Of a stretch of 22,255 bases of DNA, positions 15,280-21,734 are shown in pieces. How positions within the stretch are numbered: position 1 is the first letter of the stretch; every line of letters begins with the position of its first letter. Location: positions 1 to 22,255 of IMG/VR virus record IMGVR_UViG_3300037584_003502; one strand, given 5' to 3'. The DNA is from a virus. Made by a program: the position numbers and the translations under genes. The notes under the pieces are model-generated. The model was not told the origin of the DNA and did no database searches. It worked only from the letters and a program-made list of their open reading frames with translations.

Positions 15280-16686
15280 ATGGCATTAAATCCCTTCTTT
15301 TTACAAGGAACATCTTCTGAGCAGAGATTAGCTCAAGATTTAATAAACGAACAATTAAGAATGTTTGGTGTTGAAATCACATACATTCCAAGAAAGTTTG
15401 TCGAAACTGATAATATTTTAAATGAAGTTCAGTCATCTAAGTTTGATGATAATTTTGCTATAGAAGCATATGTGAATACCTATGATGGTTATGGTGGTCA
15501 AGGAGACATCATGACTAAATTTGGAATGAGTTTGAGGGATGAATTAACTCTCACAGTTTCAAAAGAAAGATTTGAAGATTTTATAGCACCTTTTTTAGCA
15601 GCAAATGTCGGTGATCCTGATTCGGGAATAACACTTGCAACTAGACCTAGAGAAGGTGATTTGATATATTTCCCACTTGGAGCAAGATTATTTGAAGTTA
15701 AGTTTGTAGAGCATGAAGACCCATTTTACCAGTTAGGTAAGAACTACGTTTATCAACTCAAATGTGAACTCTTTGAATATGAGGATGAGGTTATTGATAC
15801 TTCTATTGATATTATTGATACACAGATTGAAGATGATGGATATCTAAGTACACTTAGATTGGTTGGATTAGGACAAACTGCAGTTGTATCAACTTCTATT
15901 GGTGTTGGATATGTTAGAGAAATATTCTTAAATAATGATGGATCTGGATTTACATCACAACCAACAATTACCTTTACAGAATCTCCTACTGGAGACACTG
16001 CAAGAGCAGTTGGTATTTTAACAACTAAAGCAAATGTCACTTCTATTGAAAAGATATTAATGACAAGTGCTGGTGCTGGTTACAATTCAATACCAACTAT
16101 TACTATTAGTGGTGGAGGCGGTACAGGTGCTGCTGCTACTTGTTCTATTGAAACTGTATATAATGGTGTAATTAGATTTAATGTTACTGATGGTGGAGTT
16201 GGATATGGAACAGAACCAACAATAACAGTTGGTCAACCAGGTGCAGGAACTACTGCTGTTGGTATAGCATCTATTGCAACTATTGGTAGTAATTCTGTAG
16301 TTAGAAGCATATTTGTAGGAGATCCAGGTCGTGGATACTCATCAACACCAACTGTAATTGTTGCTGATCCACCAGGTATGGCTGGTCTTGGAACTTTCTT
16401 CTATAATGAAATAGTTGAAGGAGTTAATTCATATGCACAAGGAAGAGTTAAATCTTGGGATGCTGATACTGATATTCTCAAGTTGAGTAATGTTGGAATA
16501 GGTTCAACAGTATCTGGTTTCTTTGTTGGTGAAGATGTAGTTGGTAAGGAATCTGGAGCAAAATACACTGTTGCTTCATTCAATGCAACAGATGTTGATG
16601 ATAAATATAACTCAGGTGACGAGTTTCAAACCTTTGGTGACGATATTTTGGACTTCACTGAATCCAACCCATTTGGACAAGTATAA
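15280..16686 (+). CDS. 14: Neck protein gp14 with inserted beta-repeats
   Basis: gp14 forms the neck with gp13. Identification rests on its place between gp13 and gp15 and on the N-terminal part (N-P-F-F-L-Q-G, Q-R-L-A-Q-D-L-I-N-E-Q, G-V-E-I-T-Y-I-P-R, then F-G-M-S-L-R-D-E-L-T-L-T-V), typical of gp14 in marine T4-like phages. At 468 residues it is almost twice T4 gp14 (256). The surplus is largely a block at about 208-365 holding four regular G-x-G-[YF] repeats, described separately. The C-terminal part (about 370-468) has a G-E-D-V-V-G-K-E-S-G-A turn segment and ends N-P-F-G-Q-V. Its TAA shares one base with the gp15 ATG (TAATG). A T-TTT-TTA heptamer at about residue 103-106 looks like chance. 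Confidence 0.92.
   Translation: MALNPFFLQGTSSEQRLAQDLINEQLRMFGVEITYIPRKFVETDNILNEVQSSKFDDNFAIEAYVNTYDGYGGQGDIMTKFGMSLRDELTLTVSKERFEDFIAPFLAANVGDPDSGITLATRPREGDLIYFPLGARLFEVKFVEHEDPFYQLGKNYVYQLKCELFEYEDEVIDTSIDIIDTQIEDDGYLSTLRLVGLGQTAVVSTSIGVGYVREIFLNNDGSGFTSQPTITFTESPTGDTARAVGILTTKANVTSIEKILMTSAGAGYNSIPTITISGGGGTGAAATCSIETVYNGVIRFNVTDGGVGYGTEPTITVGQPGAGTTAVGIASIATIGSNSVVRSIFVGDPGRGYSSTPTVIVADPPGMAGLGTFFYNEIVEGVNSYAQGRVKSWDADTDILKLSNVGIGSTVSGFFVGEDVVGKESGAKYTVASFNATDVDDKYNSGDEFQTFGDDILDFTESNPFGQV
15937..16359 (+). repeat. Four-unit G-x-G-Y beta-repeat array in gp14
   Basis: Units have the form G-x-G-[YF]-x-[ST]-x-P-T-[IV]: G-S-G-F-T-S-Q-P-T-I, G-A-G-Y-N-S-I-P-T-I, G-V-G-Y-G-T-E-P-T-I and G-R-G-Y-S-S-T-P-T-V, starting near residues 221, 265, 306 and 350. 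Spacing is 41-44 residues. Between units lie Gly/Ala/Thr-rich and Val/Ile-rich strands. This is the longest and most regular array of this module in the window. Confidence 0.8.
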
Positions 16687-17528
16687 TGTTAGGAACGTAT
16701 TTTTATCACGAAATAATAAGAAAAACTGTTATCTCTTTCGGCACACTATTTAATGATGTACATATACGTCATCAAGATGCTGCAGGTAAAGATATAAGTG
16801 AAATGAAGGTTCCTGTATCATATGGACCTAGACAAAAGTTCTTAGCAAGAATACAGCAACAACCAGATCTTAATAAGGCAACTCAAATATCATTACCTAG
16901 AATGTCGTTTGAGGTCAATAATATTACATATGATCCTAGTAGAAAAACAGGTGTAACTCAAACATTTAAAGTTAAAGATGGTAAGCAAGTAAAGAAAGTT
17001 TTTATGCCAGTCCCTTATAATTTGGGATTTGAATTAAATATTCTTACTAAATTGCAGGATGATTCTCTACAAATACTTGAGCAAGTATTACCATTCTTCC
17101 AACCAGGTTTTACATTAACAATAGATTTAGTTAATTCTATTGGTGAAAAAAGAGATGTTCCAATGGTTCTAGATAGTATTAATTTTAGTGATGATTATGA
17201 AGGTAATTTTGAAACTAGAAGAGCATTAATTTATACACTCAATTTCACAGCAAAGACCTTTATGTTTGGTCCTGTTGCAGATTCTACAGACGGTCTTATA
17301 CGTAAGGTTCAGTTGGATTACTATACTGATACTAATACAAGAACTGCATCTCGTGAAATGAGATATACAGTCGCTGCTAAAGCGAAAAAAGATTATAATG
17401 AAGATACAGTAATTGATCAGTATGATGATCCATTAATCCCACCAGGTGACGATTTTGGATTCACAGAAACTTCGACTTTCTTTGGTGATGGTAAAGATTT
17501 TAGTCCAACAAGAAAGGTAGATCTCTAA
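16686..17528 (+). CDS. 15: Tail completion and sheath stabiliser protein gp15
   Basis: gp15 forms the ring that caps the tail, stabilises the contracted or extended sheath and joins it to the neck. T4-like signatures are: the N-terminus with Y-F-Y-H-E; V-P-V-S-Y-G at residues 42-47 (T4: V-P-I-T-Y-A); L-P-R-M-S-F at 70-75; Q-V-L-P-F-F-Q-P-G-F at 133-142 (T4: Q-I-L-P-Y-F-Q-P-H-F); and D-G-L-I-R near 202-206. Length 280 matches T4 gp15 (272). The start is the ATG overlapping the gp14 stop by one base. The C-terminus is Asp/Phe/Thr-rich and looks flexible. It directly abuts the next gene (TAAATG). The assignment is firm. Confidence 0.95.
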   Translation: MLGTYFYHEIIRKTVISFGTLFNDVHIRHQDAAGKDISEMKVPVSYGPRQKFLARIQQQPDLNKATQISLPRMSFEVNNITYDPSRKTGVTQTFKVKDGKQVKKVFMPVPYNLGFELNILTKLQDDSLQILEQVLPFFQPGFTLTIDLVNSIGEKRDVPMVLDSINFSDDYEGNFETRRALIYTLNFTAKTFMFGPVADSTDGLIRKVQLDYYTDTNTRTASREMRYTVAAKAKKDYNEDTVIDQYDDPLIPPGDDFGFTETSTFFGDGKDFSPTRKVDL

Positions 17529-18803
17529 ATGGCAAACAAATCAGGAGATAGTTCGTTACACGATTGGTTTAATAAATCTAAGTCTTCTGATGGTAAGAAG
17601 GGTTGGGTTCAATTAGGTGGTAAGTATGCTGGCAAACCTTGTGCTAAACAACCAGGTCAAAAGACCAAACCTAAGTGCGGTTCCAGTAAAATGAAACGCA
17701 ATCTAAATAAGAAAGAGGAAGCGGCAGCTTTTAGACGTAAAAATAAACAAGACCCTAATCCAAATCGTAAAGGAAAGGCAAAAAACGTGAGAACCGAAGA
17801 AACTATCGATCAACTCTTTAGAAGAACTTTAGAAGAGAAAAAGGCACAGAAATGTTGGCCTGGTTATGAGAAAAAGGGAACCAAAAAAATGTTTGGTAAA
17901 ACTTATAATAACTGCGTTAAAAAAGAAGAAGTAGAACTTGTAGGTGAAGGACATAAGAATTGTGGGTGTGGAAAAAATCCATGTGAAACTTATGGTTTGA
18001 AAGAGGGAAATAAGAATAAACTAGAGAAAACTGCTAATGAATTAGATGCTGCTGTAGTGATGCATACAAAACAGGCAAAGCGTTTAAGAACTATGTTAAA
18101 AGATATAAAAGAGGGGAGAGGATATAGACATAGACCATCAGAAGAAAGATTAAAGAGAGCAGCAGAAGAGAATAAAGAAAGGCGTAATAAACTAACCCCT
18201 GCTCAAAGATCTGATGAAGATAAGAGTAATAAAAAATTCGTTGATAGTCTTCTAAACACTGAGGGAGCAAAACCAGATTATATTGATATTGACGGTGATG
18301 GTGATACTGAAGAGTCAATGAAGAAAGCGGTTAAAGATAAGAAAAAAGGAAAGAAAAAAATAGAAGAAGGCAAGAAGGATGCTTGTTACCATAAGGTAAA
18401 ATCAAGGTATTCTGTTTGGCCAAGTGCATATGCTTCAGGTGCTCTTGTTAAGTGCCGTAAAGTAGGTGCTAAGAACTGGGGTAATAAGAGTAAGAAAGAA
18501 AGTTACTCTTGGAGAGATGAATTAGATTTTGTTCAAGAGGGTGCTGCTTGGACAAAGAAAGCAGGTAAAAATAAAAAAGGTGGTTTAAATGAAAAAGGAA
18601 GAAAGTCCTATGAGGCAGAGAATCCTGGTTCAGATCTAAAAGCACCCGTAACAGGTAAAGTAAAAAAAGGCGGTAAAGCAGCAAAAAGAAGAAAATCATT
18701 CTGTGCTCGTATGGGCGGTATGAAAGGTCCAATGAAAGATGAAAAGGGAAGACCAACTCGTAAGGCATTAGCATTACGAAAGTGGAAGTGTAGGAAGAGT
18801 TAA
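17529..18803 (+). CDS. Cys/Lys-rich mosaic protein of unknown function
   Basis: This 424-residue, strongly basic protein is made of short separate modules. (1) Residues 13-60 hold a W-F-N-K-S-K-S-S start, G-G-K-Y-A-G-K-P-C and K-P-K-C. (2) Residues 106-131 hold C-W-P-G-Y-E-K-K-G-T-K-K and Y-N-N-C-V-K. (3) C-G-C-G-K-N-P-C spans 145-152. (4) A Lys-rich helix with H-T-K-Q-A-K-R-L lies near 179-186. (5) An acidic Ca-binding-like D-Y-I-D-I-D-G-D-G-D spans 250-259. (6) A-C-Y-H-K-V-K-S-R-Y, W-P-S-A-Y-A-S-G-A-L and V-K-C-R span about 285-310. (7) The end (about 337-424) has W-T-K-K-A-G-K-N, G-L-N-E-K-G-R-K-S-Y, G-P-M-K-D-E-K-G-R-P-T and R-K-W-K-C. I recall several of these as recurring pieces in marine phage proteins (DUF5872- and DUF6321-like; names uncertain). 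It directly follows gp15, and gp16 follows. DNA binding, metal binding or packaging into the head are possible. Confidence 0.8.
   Translation: MANKSGDSSLHDWFNKSKSSDGKKGWVQLGGKYAGKPCAKQPGQKTKPKCGSSKMKRNLNKKEEAAAFRRKNKQDPNPNRKGKAKNVRTEETIDQLFRRTLEEKKAQKCWPGYEKKGTKKMFGKTYNNCVKKEEVELVGEGHKNCGCGKNPCETYGLKEGNKNKLEKTANELDAAVVMHTKQAKRLRTMLKDIKEGRGYRHRPSEERLKRAAEENKERRNKLTPAQRSDEDKSNKKFVDSLLNTEGAKPDYIDIDGDGDTEESMKKAVKDKKKGKKKIEEGKKDACYHKVKSRYSVWPSAYASGALVKCRKVGAKNWGNKSKKESYSWRDELDFVQEGAAWTKKAGKNKKGGLNEKGRKSYEAENPGSDLKAPVTGKVKKGGKAAKRRKSFCARMGGMKGPMKDEKGRPTRKALALRKWKCRKS
18792..18799 (+). promoter_or_regulatory. Ribosome binding site for gp16
   Basis: AGGAAGAG ends 8 bases before the ATG at 18808 and overlaps the end of the mosaic gene. 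It is one of the clearest Shine-Dalgarno-like sites in the window and supports this start. Confidence 0.55.
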
Positions 18804-18807
18804 TACT

Positions 18808-19242
18808 ATGAAAGATAATTATGACGATTTGAATGATACATTTAATACTGAAATAGAAGTTCAGCAAGTTAATGAAGCTGGTTGTGTCCGAAGAAAGGAT
18901 GTATTACCTAATATTACTGAGAATGATGCTGAAAAGGATTATAAGTATGCAAGAGCACAGTTATATTCACTAATAGAGAAGGGACAGGAAACTTTAAATG
19001 GAGTTATGGAACTTGCAGGTGAAAGTGCAAGTCCTAGAGCATATGAAGTTGCTGGACAAGTATTAAAATCAACTGCTGATATTACAGATAAGTTAGCAGA
19101 TCTTCAGAAGAAAATGAAAGATCTAGATGAAGATAATGTCAAAACTACAAATAATGTTACAAATAATGCAGTATTTGTAGGAAGTACAACAGAATTGCAA
19201 AAAATGCTCAAGCAAGAGATTCTAAATAATAAGGACGAATAA
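18808..19242 (+). CDS. 16: Small terminase subunit gp16
   Basis: gp16 forms a ring that recognises phage DNA and regulates the gp17 motor and nuclease. The family core is seen at about residues 44-107: D-Y-K-Y-A-R-A-Q-L, L-I-E-K-G-Q-E-T-L-N-G, E-L-A-G-E-S-A-S-P-R-A-Y-E-V-A-G-Q, then a helix with T-D-K-L-A-D-L-Q-K-K-M. The last helix would form the coiled coil known from T4 gp16. The end (V-F-V-G-S-T-T-E-L-Q-K-M-L-K, 122-135) is also typical of marine relatives. Length 144 compares with 164 in T4. The ATG has a clear ribosome site. Unlike T4, where genes 16 and 17 overlap, here gp17 starts about 2.5 kb downstream after three other genes. Confidence 0.93.
   Translation: MKDNYDDLNDTFNTEIEVQQVNEAGCVRRKDVLPNITENDAEKDYKYARAQLYSLIEKGQETLNGVMELAGESASPRAYEVAGQVLKSTADITDKLADLQKKMKDLDEDNVKTTNNVTNNAVFVGSTTELQKMLKQEILNNKDE
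19221..19228 (+). promoter_or_regulatory. Possible late promoter variant, TCTAAATA
   Basis: TCTAAATA has one mismatch to TATAAATA and lies in the last codons of gp16, ending 23 bases before the ATG at 19251. An identical octamer stands at nearly the same distance before the 89-residue gene (21415-21422). The match could still be chance in AT-rich DNA. Confidence 0.35.
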
Positions 19243-19250
19243 TAGTTACT

Positions 19251-20177
19251 ATGGGTTGCCCTAAAGGAGAATATTATTGTAATGATGAGCAGAAGTGTAA
19301 ATCAATTCCTGCTGGACATAAAGTATTAGACAATGGTGAGTTAGTTAAAGAAGATCTTAAGAAAGCATTTCAATCTGCTGGAGACACTTTTAAGAATGAA
19401 GTTACTTCTGGTAAATCGTTTAAAAATTTTAAAAAAAGTGCTGAAAAATTTGGCGAAACAGGAAAAATAGATATTAAAAAATTTGCCAATAAAAGTAAAG
19501 GTTTACCTGATTTAATAAAAAGTGCAGGTGTAAACGCACTTAGGTCTGGATTACAATCAGGTCTTGACAGTTTAAAAACTGAAGAAAAGGATATAAAAGA
19601 AAATATAGGATTTCAGCAATCAGCAATGAGAAAAACTGATACTGGAAAAGGACCTTTGGGTAATTATTCTGTAAGAAATGTATTAAAACCTGAAAGGGAT
19701 AAATTATTGGCAAAAGCTTTACCTAGTGTAGGTGGTGTTCAAGTAAAAATGGATGCTGATGGAATGGTTCCAAATGCAGGTGCATTTGCACAGCAAACTG
19801 TATCCAAAGAACTTAAAAATATAGGTTCATCTAGTATTGCTAAAAATAATCCTATGATTCAGAAAGGACTTGAGATAGCAGGTAAAGAAAATGCGAATAC
19901 TGAGTTTAATATAAACAAAAATATACCAGGCACACAGGCAAATAGATTTCAAGGAGTTGCCGATGATATTAATGCCAAAATTAAAAATCCTAAGAAAAAA
20001 ACTGTAGTTCAAGGAACATCTTCTACTAGAACAAATCAAGTTGAAGAAGTGAAAACTGATAATTGGCAAGATAATTATGAACCAACTGAATATGAATCTG
20101 TTGATATTATTCCAGCACCAAAAATAAAAGCACCATCATATATTATGTTTATAGAAAGTATTAGGGGTAAGAAGTAA
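19251..20177 (+). CDS. Protein of unknown function with N-terminal Cys motif, between gp16 and gp17
   Basis: This is a 308-residue protein. The N-terminus (residues 3-20) has C-P-K-G-E-Y-Y-C-x5-K-C-K-x-I-P, a small three-Cys motif I recall from the starts of several marine phage proteins, perhaps metal-binding. The middle is Lys/Ser/Gly/Asn-rich with predicted helices and no membrane segment. The C-terminal part has T-D-N-W-Q-D-N-Y-E-P-T-E-Y-E (269-282), then a Pro/Lys-rich link and a hydrophobic end with Y-I-M-F-I-E-S-I. The low-complexity basic body and compact conserved-looking ends would suit a protein taken into the capsid or a scaffold-bound internal protein. That is inference. Its stop overlaps the adhesin start by one base (TAATG), so the two genes are probably coupled. 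A TCTAAATA sequence lies 23 bases before its start. Confidence 0.75.
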   Translation: MGCPKGEYYCNDEQKCKSIPAGHKVLDNGELVKEDLKKAFQSAGDTFKNEVTSGKSFKNFKKSAEKFGETGKIDIKKFANKSKGLPDLIKSAGVNALRSGLQSGLDSLKTEEKDIKENIGFQQSAMRKTDTGKGPLGNYSVRNVLKPERDKLLAKALPSVGGVQVKMDADGMVPNAGAFAQQTVSKELKNIGSSSIAKNNPMIQKGLEIAGKENANTEFNINKNIPGTQANRFQGVADDINAKIKNPKKKTVVQGTSSTRTNQVEEVKTDNWQDNYEPTEYESVDIIPAPKIKAPSYIMFIESIRGKK

Positions 20178-21403
20178 TGAAAGTATTATCTACTCAAACA
20201 AATTTAGGATCTGCTACTAATGTTAGCAATGCCTCTGTTGTAAGACTTTTCAATGGTGGTAATGATAATATTCTTGTAACTCAAAAAGATTTTGGTGGTA
20301 CTACTGAAGGAACATTCATAGTTCCATCAGGTGATGTTGTATATGTTGAAAAAAATTATACTGATACTTTAGAAGGTAGTGGTGATGTACTGGCAACAAA
20401 AACTGCTTATTCTTCTATGATGAAATTTGTAAGTGCTGCTGGTTCTTCTAGTCCAACATATACTTATTCAGTATCTCCAACTAATGTAGACGAAGGTGGT
20501 AATTTTACAACTACTATTACAACTACTAACGTAGATGATAATACTACTCTTTATTGGTCACTATCAGGAACTAATGTAACTTCTGCTGATTTCTCTTCAG
20601 GAGCATTAACAGGATCAGTTACTATATCAAATAATTCTGCTAGTTTTTCTCATACTGTTGCTAGTGATACTTTAACTGAAGGTACAGAATATGTTGCTGT
20701 TAAATTATTTACAGATTCAAATAGAACAGAACAGGTAGGTAATACAGTAACTGTTAATCTTGCTGATACATCTACAACACCAGTAAATATTGGTAATTCT
20801 GTTTACTTTGATGGGAGTGGTTTTTTGTCTGTACCTGCTAGTAACGGTTTTAGTTTTGGACTAGGCGACTTTACCGTAGAAGCATTTATTTACAGAGAGC
20901 AAGCACTCTTTTTATACGATCATCTGACTGCTTTAGGAAATTTCACGATCTTTTCTTATGCTAATGGTGATATTCGGGTATGGAATAATCAGATGTTAGT
21001 TTCTAATGTAAATCCTGGAAACAATACATGGTTTCACTTAGCAGTTACAAGACAAGCTGGAACTTTAAAGTTCTATATTGATGGAGTTAAATCATCAACA
21101 GAACAGGACTGGTCCAGTTACAATATTGGAGCAAGTGGTGGAACAATGCCAGCTGGTGTAAATATTGGAAAAAGTGGTTATGGGGAATATGGTAAGTTTT
21201 ACTGTTCAAACCTCCGTGTTATAAAAGGAACAGCAATTTATACATCTAACTTTACCCCACCTACATCAGCACTTACAAATATAAGTGGTACTGTGCTTTT
21301 ATGTTGTCAATCATCTACTTCTACTACTGCTGCTACTGTAAGTCCTGGATCTATTACTACTAATGGTAATCCAACAGCTCAAACATTTGGTCCTTTCACA
21401 TAA
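20177..21403 (+). CDS. Calx-beta/LamG adhesin-like protein inserted between terminase genes
   Basis: This 408-residue protein has three parts. Residues 1-80 match the 89-residue protein encoded downstream (N-A-S-V-V-R-L, G-T-F-I-V-P-S-G, V-E-K-N). Residues about 96-198 look like a Calx-beta-type beta-sandwich (S-P-T-N-V-D-E-G-G-N-F, A-S-D-T-L-T-E-G-T-E-Y-V-A-V). Residues about 205-380 form a LamG/concanavalin-like domain (V-Y-F-D-G-S-G-F-L, D-F-T-V-E-A-F-I, T-W-F-H-L-A-V-T-R, L-K-F-Y-I-D-G-V, N-L-R-V-I-K-G-T-A-I-Y, F-T-P-P). LamG domains commonly bind glycans or surface proteins. The N-terminal module probably anchors it to the virion, displaying the LamG head. AGGGG stands 9 bases before the ATG. 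The LamG part looks less AT-biased than its surroundings by eye, which would suit recent acquisition. It could be a head decoration or fibre tip. Confidence 0.85.
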   Translation: MKVLSTQTNLGSATNVSNASVVRLFNGGNDNILVTQKDFGGTTEGTFIVPSGDVVYVEKNYTDTLEGSGDVLATKTAYSSMMKFVSAAGSSSPTYTYSVSPTNVDEGGNFTTTITTTNVDDNTTLYWSLSGTNVTSADFSSGALTGSVTISNNSASFSHTVASDTLTEGTEYVAVKLFTDSNRTEQVGNTVTVNLADTSTTPVNIGNSVYFDGSGFLSVPASNGFSFGLGDFTVEAFIYREQALFLYDHLTALGNFTIFSYANGDIRVWNNQMLVSNVNPGNNTWFHLAVTRQAGTLKFYIDGVKSSTEQDWSSYNIGASGGTMPAGVNIGKSGYGEYGKFYCSNLRVIKGTAIYTSNFTPPTSALTNISGTVLLCCQSSTSTTAATVSPGSITTNGNPTAQTFGPFT

Positions 21404-21414
21404 ATTAGGTCCAA

Positions 21415-21422
21415 TCTAAATA
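21415..21422 (+). promoter_or_regulatory. Possible late promoter variant, TCTAAATA
   Basis: TCTAAATA lies in the 42-base gap after the adhesin gene and ends 23 bases before the ATG at 21446. It has one mismatch to the late core. Unlike the copy at 19221, it is in true intergenic DNA. It could provide separate expression of the 89-residue protein and gp17. Confidence 0.45.
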
Positions 21423-21445
21423 ACTCTATAGTGTAAGTAAGAGTA

Positions 21446-21715
21446 ATGTCAAGAACTTTGATTAAGGGGTCTGAAGCAGCAAGTCCAACATCTAAAGGAG
21501 CATCTAGTACATTTGGAAATGCTACAGTTGTAAGACTTGTTAATACTGATACAAGTGCTCATCTAGTATATGTTTGCGAAAGTGCTAATGGAGATACTCT
21601 TGGTTCATTTACTATGCCAGCAGGTTCAGTTGAATTCTTAGAGAAAGATAGTCAACATACTGTATATGCTGCAAACGCTGCAGTAAAAGGAGCATCAGCA
21701 GGATTTACTGATTAG
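21446..21715 (+). CDS. Small virion-type protein, paralogue of the adhesin N-terminal module
   Basis: This is an 89-residue protein starting S-R-T-L-I-K-G-S-E-A-A-S-P-T-S, followed by a beta-rich core with N-A-T-V-V-R-L-V-N (25-33), H-L-V-Y-V (39-43), G-S-F-T-M-P-A-G-S-V-E-F-L-E-K (53-67) and a helix-like end. The core aligns with residues about 17-66 of the upstream 408-residue protein, including V-V-R-L, the x-P-x-G turn and V-E-K or L-E-K. A 12-base identical stretch encodes V-V-R-L in both (21527-21538 and 20237-20248). This suggests a duplicated module. I recall similar small proteins near gp17 in marine T4-like phages, but not their function. A head or tail decoration subunit is my inference. 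gp17 follows 19 bases after its stop. Confidence 0.8.
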   Translation: MSRTLIKGSEAASPTSKGASSTFGNATVVRLVNTDTSAHLVYVCESANGDTLGSFTMPAGSVEFLEKDSQHTVYAANAAVKGASAGFTD

Positions 21716-21734
21716 TAAGTAATTTTCTTTTATT

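Noticed and set aside
15589-15597. T-TTT-TTA slippery heptamer in gp14
   Set aside because: A -1 shift would reach a stop after about five codons, no stimulatory structure is evident, and gp14 relatives are not known to use frameshifting.
16600-16607. GATAAATA near the end of gp14
   Set aside because: It is inside coding sequence and 78 bases from the gp15 start. Treated as chance.
16541-16753. 70-codon + strand frame across the gp14/gp15 junction
   Set aside because: It overlaps two well-identified genes in another frame, and its product is a low-complexity shadow without recognisable features.
18469-18867. Minus-strand frame of about 130 codons opposite the mosaic gene
   Set aside because: It is rich in Leu/Phe/Ser/Tyr as expected from the reverse of Lys/Arg/Glu-rich coding DNA, has no ribosome site, and spans the end of one + strand gene and the start of gp16. 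The same applies to the other minus-strand frames.
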